A stretch of DNA of 8,813 bases from Balneolales bacterium (lineage in GTDB: Bacteria; Bacteroidota; Rhodothermia; Balneolales; Natronogracilivirgulaceae), in assembly GCA_007133995.1 (NCBI GenBank), contig SLLP01000013.1, forward strand, positions 1 to 8,813, given 5' to 3'. Under the pieces are notes generated by a model that worked only from the letters and a program-made list of their open reading frames with translations, was not told the DNA's origin and ran no database searches. The first letter of the stretch is position 1, and every line of letters begins with the position of its first letter. The translations under genes and the position numbers were made by a program. Of the stretch, positions 1-6,184 are shown one piece after another.

Positions 1-536
1 CGACTACGGCATTTCTGGTCATCCCGGTCATCACGTGGATAGCAAACAAGGTTGGCAAACGCAATGCGTTCGTTATTTCCACCCTGATTTCGATTGTGGG
101 TTATCTGCTGAAATGGTGGGGATTTTCGCCCGAGAACCCGTGGCTCATGTTCATGCCCATTCCGCTGATGGTCTTCGGAATCGGCGGACTGTTCACCCTG
201 ATGATGAGCATGACGGCGGACGTGTGCGACCTGGACGAACTCCACAACGGGATGCCGCGCAAGGAAGGCACGTTCGGTGCCATTTACTGGTGGATGGTGA
301 AGCTTGGCCATGGCGTGGCGCTGGTGCTGGGCGGGCTTGTGCTCAAGTTAGTCGGGTTCGACCAGAACGCTGCCGTTCAGACGGCGGAAACCATGACAAA
401 CCTGAGGCTGGCCGATATCATCATTCCGGCCGTTACGGCAGCGCTGGCCATTTGGGTGATGTGGGGATACGATCTCACTGAAGACAGGGCCAACGAGATC
501 AAGGACGAGCTGATCCGTCGCAGAGGTGAGTTGTAG
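1..536 (+). CDS. GPH-family (MelB-like) sugar:cation symporter, C-terminal part
   Basis: The reading frame enters from the left edge (first full codon at base 3) and ends at TAG 534-536, leaving 177 residues, about the last 40% of a typical 450-500 residue carrier. Hydrophobic segments lie near visible residues 3-14, 21-36, 47-70, 90-118 and 137-155, matching the last helices of a 12-helix transporter. The best family marker is residues 72-102: A-D-V-C-D-L-D-E-L followed by P-R-K-E-G-T-F-G-A-I, close to the GPH signature D-x-x-E-L-x-x-G-x-R-x-E-G between helices 10 and 11. The tail is charged and cytoplasmic (T-E-D-R-A-N-E-I-K...). GPH carriers are inner-membrane symporters that take up glycosides, glucuronides, pentosides or oligosaccharides with H+ or Na+; the substrate cannot be read here. 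The gene converges on the SP transporter after a 124-bp gap with no convincing terminator. The start is outside the window. Confidence 0.9.
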   Translation, partial: TTAFLVIPVITWIANKVGKRNAFVISTLISIVGYLLKWWGFSPENPWLMFMPIPLMVFGIGGLFTLMMSMTADVCDLDELHNGMPRKEGTFGAIYWWMVKLGHGVALVLGGLVLKLVGFDQNAAVQTAETMTNLRLADIIIPAVTAALAIWVMWGYDLTEDRANEIKDELIRRRGEL

Positions 537-660
537 CAGGATCTGTTTAAGCAAGGTTCGGCTGAGGCTGGTCACGGATTGTGAAAAAGGCATAGAGGCG
601 CCATAATGTCTTGCACAGTGATACCCATACCACGTGATGACACTGCTGATTCATTTTGTA

Positions 661-2229
661 TCAGCGCTTTCTGACCAGTTGCTCTTCAAGCTCTTCGAGC
701 GTCTTGTTTTTGGTCTCCGGGACGATCCTCCATACGAAAATCAATCCCGCTATGGCAAACAGGCCGTAAATAAGGAAGGTCATGCTGTTGCCGATAGTGG
801 CCAGTTCCCAGGGGAACACTAACTGCACGAGGAAACTGACACCTGAGTTGATGAAACCGGCAAACGAGATGGCAATTCCCCTGACACGAAGTGGAAACAG
901 CTCGGAGAACATGACCCACATTACCGGTCCGATGGAAATGGCGAATGACGCTACAAAGCCCAGGATTCCAAGCAGGATCAGTGTCGGGTTGATATCGATT
1001 GCCGCGGTGATGATCGCAGATTCATGCTCAATCGCTGCTTCCTGCCCGATGGTCTCAGCTAATGCCTGCTTGAAGACGATGTCATTGGGATAGGTGATTC
1101 CACTCATGTTATCCATCAATGCCACTCTGTCGATGGGCTCATCAAGGGTTTCAATGGCTTCCGGTGTCAGCTGATAGGTCGCCGAGTGAAAACCGTATGA
1201 CAGCAGTATCATCATAAGCGCGATCCCGGTCATTCCGAAAATGAGCAGTGGCTTGCGTCCCAGCCGGTCAATGAACATAATCGCCAGGATGGTAAATACG
1301 AGATTGGTCAATCCCACCAGAATGGCCTGCATGAAGGACGCGTCAGTCCCGATGCCTGACTGCTCGAATATCATGGGAGCGTAAAAGAAAACGGCATTGA
1401 TGCCGGTAATCTGCTGCAGGATGGCCAGCGATACCCCTATGATCAAAACAAACCGCAGAGCGGGCTGGAATATCTCCCCGACCGATACCTTCTCCTTGTC
1501 TTTGTCGGCTTCCAGGCCTTTGATGACATCCGCGATCTGTTGTCCGGCCTCTTCCTCTCCGTAAAGTCGATTCATGGTCATCCGGGCTTCATCGATCTTG
1601 CCGGCCCTTATCTGCCATCTGGGACTCTGCGGTACAAAAAACAGTCCAACAAAATAGATGATGGCCGGGAGTGTCTCCAGTCCCAGCATCCACCGCCAGT
1701 TGTGTTCACCGAGCATGAGTGCCTGTGCCCAGGCCAGGTCCGACTGGCCCCAGCGCAGGATGAGATAGTTGGTGAAAAAAGCGGCAGAAATCCCTATTAC
1801 GATATTAAGCTGATTTATGCTGACCATTTTCCCCCTCATTTTGGGAGGCGAGATTTCAGCAATGAACATGGGTGCAACGATCAGCGAAGCCCCGACGCCG
1901 AGTCCTCCGATCATTCTGGCTATGACCAGTATCAAGAAAGTGGGTGCCAGCGCAGATGCTATGGCAGATACCCCAAACAGAACCGCCGCCGTCTTGAGTA
2001 TGGCTCTTCGTCCGAACCGGTCACTGAGCGGACCGGCCAGCAGCATGGCCAGGGTGGCGGTAAGGGTGAGTGAGCCGACGGCCCAGCCCAGTTGCAGTTT
2101 GGAAAGACCGAATTCGGGTTCGATAAACCTGACGACACCGGAGATCACTGAGGCATCGAATCCCATCAGAAAGCCACCCAGTGCAACAATTATGGTGATT
2201 CGGATAATTAAAAAATGCTTGCTGTTCAT
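661..2229 (-). CDS. Sugar porter (SP) family MFS transporter, XylE/GLUT-like
   Basis: A complete 522-residue inner-membrane monosaccharide carrier. SP landmarks occur in order: G-F-D-A-S-V-I-S-G at 23-31, D-R-F-G-R-R at 70-75, R105 before G-G-L-G-V-G, P-x-x-x-A-E-I-S-P with R-G at 120-133, P-Q-S-P-R-W at 200-205 (usually PESPR), Q-Q-I-T-G-I-N at 272-278, D-R-L-G-R-K at 321-326, G-P-V-M-W at 434-438 and P-E-T-K at 504-507. D25 and R105 align with E. coli XylE D27 and R133, the proton-coupling pair, so H+ symport is likely. Q140, Q272, Q273, N278 and W438 align with sugar-binding residues. The loop between helices 9 and 10 (about 349-413) is roughly 60 residues longer than in XylE. The start ATG (2229-2227) has no Shine-Dalgarno sequence. 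The gene is convergent with the GPH gene and divergent from the SusC gene; a terminator-type hairpin lies 34 bp upstream. Sugar identity is not certain. Confidence 0.95.
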   Translation of the reverse strand: MNSKHFLIIRITIIVALGGFLMGFDASVISGVVRFIEPEFGLSKLQLGWAVGSLTLTATLAMLLAGPLSDRFGRRAILKTAAVLFGVSAIASALAPTFLILVIARMIGGLGVGASLIVAPMFIAEISPPKMRGKMVSINQLNIVIGISAAFFTNYLILRWGQSDLAWAQALMLGEHNWRWMLGLETLPAIIYFVGLFFVPQSPRWQIRAGKIDEARMTMNRLYGEEEAGQQIADVIKGLEADKDKEKVSVGEIFQPALRFVLIIGVSLAILQQITGINAVFFYAPMIFEQSGIGTDASFMQAILVGLTNLVFTILAIMFIDRLGRKPLLIFGMTGIALMMILLSYGFHSATYQLTPEAIETLDEPIDRVALMDNMSGITYPNDIVFKQALAETIGQEAAIEHESAIITAAIDINPTLILLGILGFVASFAISIGPVMWVMFSELFPLRVRGIAISFAGFINSGVSFLVQLVFPWELATIGNSMTFLIYGLFAIAGLIFVWRIVPETKNKTLEELEEQLVRKR

Positions 2230-2263
2230 TGGAAGGGATTTACATGGCTGTTAAGATCCCGAA

Positions 2264-2314
2264 GTATAAAAAAAAAACTCGTTTGCCGGTCAGGACAAAC
2301 GAGTTTTTTTATAC
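2264..2314. terminator. Bidirectional intrinsic terminator-type hairpin in the SP transporter leader
   Basis: CTCGTTTG (2278-2285) pairs perfectly with CAAACGAG (2296-2303) around a 10-nt loop. The stem is flanked by ten A (2268-2277) on the left and seven T (2304-2310) on the right, and the symmetry continues into GTAT/ATAC. Read on the minus strand it is a GC-containing stem followed by ten U, the stronger direction; on plus it ends in seven U. It is not at a visible gene end: it sits 34 bp before the ATG of the minus-strand SP gene. It may be an attenuator of that transcript, may block read-through into it, or may end an unseen minus-strand RNA. The hairpin is plain; the role is inference. 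Confidence 0.8.
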
Positions 2315-2446
2315 AGGGACATTATTCATGTGAATGGTTTTACATATTCTGTTGCAGTTCCGTGCTTTTCAAATCACTCATAACAGGCAGATAATAGAAA
2401 CGAATCCTTTGCATTGAAGCCGCAACCGAGTCAGTTCAAGGTACGG

Positions 2447-2480
2447 CAAATTCAAGTTGAATTTAATAATATAATGCAAA
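2447..2480 (-). promoter_or_regulatory. Weak candidate promoter for the SP transporter
   Basis: On the minus strand TTTG (2480-2477) is followed after 22 bp by TGAATTTG (2454-2447), seven of eight matches to the Bacteroides -7 element TAnnTTTG. The spacer is slightly longer than the usual 19-21 bp. If used, transcription would start near 2440 and the leader, of about 210 nt, would carry the hairpin at 2264-2314. Such short motifs arise by chance in AT-rich DNA. Confidence 0.2.
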
Positions 2481-2507
2481 TATTTTTTATTTTAAAATAA
2501 ATTGCAT
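2474..2507. repeat. 16-bp AT palindrome flanked by ATGCAA / TTGCAT arms
   Basis: TTTATTTTAAAATAAA (2486-2501) is a perfect palindrome without a spacer. It lies between inverted ATGCAA (2474-2479) and TTGCAT (2502-2507), whose centre of symmetry is 3 bp away from that of the palindrome. A protein-binding site is possible, and so is plain AT-rich coincidence. Confidence 0.45.
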
Positions 2508-2815
2508 AAACCGTCTTGTCAATTATGCATGGTGGTGTTCCCGCTGGTGGCGTTTACCTGAGATCTGACATTCCAATGATGTGTCAGTATTGTCTAATGT
2601 GTCTATAAGTTATTGCAATGCAATAAAATAATAATGATAACCATGGGGTTTATCTGGAAAGCACTGGCAAGTGGCATGTTTCAAAAAGACATCCGATCCG
2701 CATTTTTCCAAAAAAGGCTGTTGGTTGTTTTTTTTGGGGGAAGTGACATCGGAGTTGCCTGAATTGCAATAAATAGTGAAAAAAATTTTACCAAAGTTGC
2801 GCTAGTAGTGGATAT

Positions 2816-2846
2816 TTTGTATATATGGAGTGTATCAATCATTTTG
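2816..2846 (+). promoter_or_regulatory. Candidate Bacteroides-type promoter for the SusC/SusD operon
   Basis: TTTG (2816-2819) is followed after exactly 19 bp by TCATTTTG (2839-2846), seven of eight matches to the -7 consensus TAnnTTTG at the family spacing of 19-21 bp. Transcription would begin near 2850, giving a 5' leader of about 260 nt that includes the GC-rich patch at 2882-2942. A second, poorer pair overlaps it (TTTG 2843-2846 with AATGTTTG 2864-2871, spacer 17). Whether this organism uses that consensus is assumed from the SusCD content. Confidence 0.3.
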
Positions 2847-2881
2847 AATTCAGTCATCCGGCAAATGTTTGAAACTGTTGC

Positions 2882-2942
2882 GTACCGATATGGAACAAGG
2901 GTTAAAACCGGGCAGTCAGGGCCGGGAGCCACTCTTGGGTAC
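2882..2942 (+). other. GC-rich, possibly structured leader RNA upstream of the SusC gene
   Basis: In otherwise AT-rich intergenic DNA this patch can fold: GTACC (2882-2886) pairs with GGTAC (2938-2942), continuing as CAAG (2896-2899) with CTTG (2934-2937) across a 9-nt bulge. Inside, GGT/ACC (2900-2902 with 2907-2909) and GGC/GCC (2911-2913 with 2928-2930) can form two small hairpins. It matches no riboswitch I recognise; GGAAC, AGTCAG and GCCACT recall scattered cobalamin-riboswitch words but in the wrong arrangement. It could be a leader element or chance pairing. Confidence 0.25.
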
Positions 2943-3112
2943 CAGGCACACCGTTTCAGGGTATTTGCTCAATAAAATTAAACTGAAATAAGAAAGCGTT
3001 TTCAGAATCTTGAACCACCAAAAAATTGAAATCATTGTGAACAGGTTCTGTTTTGAAATGTTTCCAGTGATTTTCGATTGAAATATGTAACACAACCCCA
3101 AGTCAAAAAGGC

Positions 3113-6100
3113 ATGTATAATTACAAATCATTACTACTTATGTTAATGACGGTCATACTGATTGGTGCGTCCAATGCCAATGCACAGACCGTCAGAGGAA
3201 CTGTAGTTGACGCTGAGACTGATGAAACTCTGATCGGTGTCAACATCATGCTCCATGGAACAAATATTGGAACGACAACAGATCTGAACGGTGAGTTTTC
3301 ACTCATGGTTCCGGATCGTGAAGGGACCCTGGTTTTCCGTTACGTCGGTTTTGTAACACAGCGGGTCCAAATAGAAGGCCGGGAGGAAATCAATGTAGCA
3401 CTGGAGCCCGACATTATATATGGCGACGAATTGATCATGGTCGGTTATGGTCTCCAGCAGCGAAGTCTGGTTACCGGAGCCATATCCCGGATCGAGTCGC
3501 GTGATATTGAACAGGCCGCACCCTTGCGCCTGGAGCAGGCGCTCCAGGGCCGTACTGCCGGTGTTACTGTTATCCAGAATTCGGGTCAGCCGGGTTCACC
3601 TGCTACTGTACGTATTCGTGGTATCGGCACTACGGGTGATGCCCAGCCGCTGTACCTGGTGGATGGCATGCCGGTAGGGGGAATCGACTATCTCAATCCG
3701 GCCGACATCGCTTCCATTGAAGTATTAAAGGACGCCTCAGCTACAGCGATTTACGGAGCACGTGGGGCCAACGGCGTTGTCATGATCACCACGCAGCAGG
3801 GATCCCCCGGTCCCATCCAGGTCAACTATACCGGATATGTAGGTTTTCAGAATCCCTGGAGAGAGACCGACCTGTTGAATGCGCCCGACTACATGAAGAT
3901 CATGAATGAAAGTTACGCCAACGACGGCCGCTCTATCCCCTTTCCCGATATCGAACAACGTATTGCAGAGATAGGTGAGGGAACCAATTGGCAGGAAGAG
4001 GTTTTCTACTATAATGCTCCTGTAACCGATCATACCCTGAGACTTTCCGGCGGCACGGAAACATCCAACTATATGGCTTCCATGTCGTACCGCATGCAGG
4101 ATGGTATCGTGGCCGAGGGCAAATCGAACTTCGAACGGTTGTCATTCCGTGTAAATTCCAATCATCAACGGGGTCGCCTTGATTACGGCACCAGGGCAAC
4201 ATACACCCGGAAAACGACAAGGGGTATCGACCCGAACGAAGAATTCGGTGGCATCATGGCACGCGCTTCCAACATAGACCCTGTTACTCCGGTATATGAT
4301 GAAGACGGCAATTTTGCCAGCTCTCCCTTCGCATCACAGGAAGTGGTCAACCCGGTTGCATTCATTGATGTCATCAATTCCGAGTGGAACGAGGACAAAT
4401 TCGTCGGCGGCGTTTTCGGCAACTTCAATTTCACCGACAGATTGAGTCTGCGCTCCACCCTGGACATTGACCTGGCCTATGGTGGTAACCGTTCTTTCAC
4501 TCCGGTCTATGATCTTGGAGGAAATGTCTTCAATACGACAAGTTCGGCATTCCAGGAGCAGAATAAATGGGTCACATGGCAGACCAGCCATGTTCTGAGG
4601 TACCAGGATCAGATTGAAGACCATAACTTCAGTGTACTTGGAGGAATTGAGCTTCTCGACCACCGAAATGAGTTCCTGGGGGGGGTTGCTTTTGACCTGA
4701 CCATGGAATCGTTTGACAATGCATGGCTCTCGGTAGGAACGGATGAGGAAAATCAGACTAACTTCGGCGGCTTGGGCCTGGAATCACTGGCCTCCTACTT
4801 CACTCGCCTCAACTATGACTACGATAACAGGTACATGCTGGAAGGTGTGCTTCGCGTTGATGGATCCTCCAAATTTGGTCCTGACGATCGTTGGGCAGTA
4901 TTTCCCGCTTTTTCACTTGGATGGGTAATATCCCGTGAGGATTTCCTGCGCGACCATGACTTTATCAGTTACCTGAAACTTCGCGGAGGATGGGGACAGA
5001 ATGGAAGCGACAATATCGGGCAGTTTACCTACACTCCGCTGATTACTACACATGCAGGATACGGGTTTGGAATGACTCCTTCAATCGTAACAGGTGCCTA
5101 CCCAACTCAGATAGCAAACCCTGCTCTCAGATGGGAAACATCCGAACAGACAAACCTCGGACTTGAAACAGCTTTCCTGGATCATCGCTTGTTCTTCAAC
5201 GTCGACGTCTACAACAAGGAAACCAAGGGCCTGCTGCTTGCGGCACCCATACCGGCATTCATCGGAAATGCACCGCCGGTAGTAAACGGGGGTACCGTGC
5301 GCAACAGGGGAATCGAGTTTGAGTCCGGTTTCCGTCAGATTGTTGGTGACTGGCGCGTGAGCCTGAGCCTGACAGGTACCTACAACCAAAACGAAGTTAC
5401 TTCCATTGAAAACGATGAAGGCCGACTTTTCGGTGCAGGAGTTTCCACCTCCATGGATCATGTGGCCATGGCTATGGTAGGCAAGCCGATCGCTTTCTTC
5501 TGGGGATATGAGACAGCCGGAATCTTCCAGACACAGGAAGAGGTTCAGAACCATGTCAATTCAGAAGGGGAGGTTATTCAGCCAAGTGCGCGTCCGGGCG
5601 ACCTGATTTTCGTCGATCATAACGATGACGGAGAGATTACCGATGAAGACCGCGTCAAGATCGGCAATCCGTATCCCGACTTTACCATGGGATTCAACAT
5701 CGACCTCGACTGGCGCAGCTTTGACCTGAACATGTTCTGGTACGGTTCGTTCGGGAACGATATCTTCACAGGAGGTACTCGCCGTCACGATTTGCCGATG
5801 CCCAACTGGAAAGAAGATGTACTCGATCGCTGGACCGAGGAAAACCCGTCGACAACGCATCCCCGCGTCACAATACGTGATCCCAACGGCAACTATACCA
5901 GACCGTCCGATTTCTTTGTCGAGGACGGCAGCTTCGTGCGCCTCCGGAACATCAGCCTCGGTTATACACTGCCACCACGTATCACCGACAGGGCAGGTGC
6001 TTCCCGCTTGCGCGTCTACGTCGCAGCACAAAACCTGCTGACCTTCACCGGCTATTCGGGACACGATCCTGAAATCGGGGCGTTTGGTGCGCTCAATGTG

Positions 6101-6166
6101 GGTATCGACCGCAACATCTATCCGCAGGCACGCACCGTCACCATGGGCATCAATCTTGATTTCTAA
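3113..6166 (+). CDS. SusC/RagA-family TonB-dependent outer-membrane transporter
   Basis: A complete 1017-residue protein. It forms a 22-strand outer-membrane barrel that imports glycans or other large nutrients together with its SusD lid, powered by TonB-ExbBD. A signal peptide covers residues 1-24 with cleavage at A-N-A|Q. A carboxypeptidase-regulatory-like beta-sandwich follows (about 26-97), then a TonB-box-like stretch D-E-L-I-M-V-G-Y-G (105-113) and the plug (about 116-228), ending in the family hallmark L-K-D-A-S-A-T-A-I-Y-G-A-R-G-A-N-G-V (205-222). The rest is barrel. A Ca-site-like loop D-H-N-D-D-G-E-I-T-D-E-D (835-846) precedes I-G-N-P-Y-P-D-F, as is usual in SusC proteins. The C-terminus G-I-N-L-D-F ends in an aromatic residue as outer-membrane barrels do. 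There is no STN domain, so no direct anti-sigma signalling. The ATG at 3113 is the first start after an in-frame upstream TGA. The SusD-like gene follows after 18 bp. The substrate is not predictable from sequence alone. Confidence 0.97.
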   Translation: MYNYKSLLLMLMTVILIGASNANAQTVRGTVVDAETDETLIGVNIMLHGTNIGTTTDLNGEFSLMVPDREGTLVFRYVGFVTQRVQIEGREEINVALEPDIIYGDELIMVGYGLQQRSLVTGAISRIESRDIEQAAPLRLEQALQGRTAGVTVIQNSGQPGSPATVRIRGIGTTGDAQPLYLVDGMPVGGIDYLNPADIASIEVLKDASATAIYGARGANGVVMITTQQGSPGPIQVNYTGYVGFQNPWRETDLLNAPDYMKIMNESYANDGRSIPFPDIEQRIAEIGEGTNWQEEVFYYNAPVTDHTLRLSGGTETSNYMASMSYRMQDGIVAEGKSNFERLSFRVNSNHQRGRLDYGTRATYTRKTTRGIDPNEEFGGIMARASNIDPVTPVYDEDGNFASSPFASQEVVNPVAFIDVINSEWNEDKFVGGVFGNFNFTDRLSLRSTLDIDLAYGGNRSFTPVYDLGGNVFNTTSSAFQEQNKWVTWQTSHVLRYQDQIEDHNFSVLGGIELLDHRNEFLGGVAFDLTMESFDNAWLSVGTDEENQTNFGGLGLESLASYFTRLNYDYDNRYMLEGVLRVDGSSKFGPDDRWAVFPAFSLGWVISREDFLRDHDFISYLKLRGGWGQNGSDNIGQFTYTPLITTHAGYGFGMTPSIVTGAYPTQIANPALRWETSEQTNLGLETAFLDHRLFFNVDVYNKETKGLLLAAPIPAFIGNAPPVVNGGTVRNRGIEFESGFRQIVGDWRVSLSLTGTYNQNEVTSIENDEGRLFGAGVSTSMDHVAMAMVGKPIAFFWGYETAGIFQTQEEVQNHVNSEGEVIQPSARPGDLIFVDHNDDGEITDEDRVKIGNPYPDFTMGFNIDLDWRSFDLNMFWYGSFGNDIFTGGTRRHDLPMPNWKEDVLDRWTEENPSTTHPRVTIRDPNGNYTRPSDFFVEDGSFVRLRNISLGYTLPPRITDRAGASRLRVYVAAQNLLTFTGYSGHDPEIGAFGALNVGIDRNIYPQARTVTMGINLDF

Positions 6167-6184
6167 TTCCATAAATAAGCTGTT

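Larger units (their letters stand above)
2409..2769. promoter_or_regulatory. Cluster of WTGCAW palindromes, candidate operator array
   Basis: Seven copies of the self-complementary hexamer WTGCAW lie within about 360 bp: TTGCAT at 2409 and 2502, ATGCAA at 2474 and 2618, ATGCAT at 2525, TTGCAA at 2613 and 2764. The copies at 2613 and 2618 overlap to give the inverted repeat ATTGCA-A-TGCAAT (2612-2624). A rough estimate for DNA of this composition is about half a copy by chance. They lie between the two divergent transport genes, where a shared regulator would bind. No regulator family can be named from the motif. Confidence 0.3.
2315..3112. other. AT-rich divergent intergenic region, about 800 bp, no convincing gene
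   Basis: This gap separates the minus-strand SP gene from the plus-strand SusC gene. Small open frames on both strands show no recognisable protein and lack ribosome sites. It contains the WTGCAW cluster (2409-2769), an AT palindrome (2486-2501), an inverted repeat CTGACA/TGTCAG (2565-2570 and 2582-2587, 11-nt loop), a direct repeat ATGTGTC at 2579 and 2597 (18-bp spacing), a CCAAAAAA/TTTTTTGG inverted repeat (2708-2715 and 2730-2737), a candidate promoter (2816-2846) and a GC-rich patch (2882-2942). It is much longer than a simple promoter needs, which suggests several regulatory inputs or decayed sequence. Confidence 0.7.

Noticed and set aside
645..665. GCTGAT/ATCAGC hairpin overlapping the SP stop codon as a terminator for the convergent genes
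   Set aside because: Only 6 bp, low GC, 9-nt loop and no T tract in either direction.
2708..2737. CCAAAAAA/TTTTTTGG inverted repeat as a terminator
   Set aside because: The T tract is inside the stem and is followed by G, and the stem is almost all A-T.
2681..2932. 83-codon minus-strand open frame in the divergent gap
   Set aside because: No recognisable domain, no ribosome site, irregular composition, and it overlaps the promoter candidate and GC-rich patch.
2881..2943. Possible cobalamin riboswitch, from GGAAC, AGTCAG and GCCACT words
   Set aside because: The order and spacing do not fit the cobalamin core, and the downstream genes are not typical B12 genes beyond generic TonB dependence.
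2865..2975. 36-residue plus-strand frame starting M-F-E-T-V-A-Y-R-Y-G
   Set aside because: The sequence looks protein-like at first, but it is short, lacks a ribosome site and is explained by the GC-rich patch.
2916..3131. 71-codon minus-strand open frame crossing the SusC start
   Set aside because: Overlaps the well-supported SusC start antisense and resembles no protein family.
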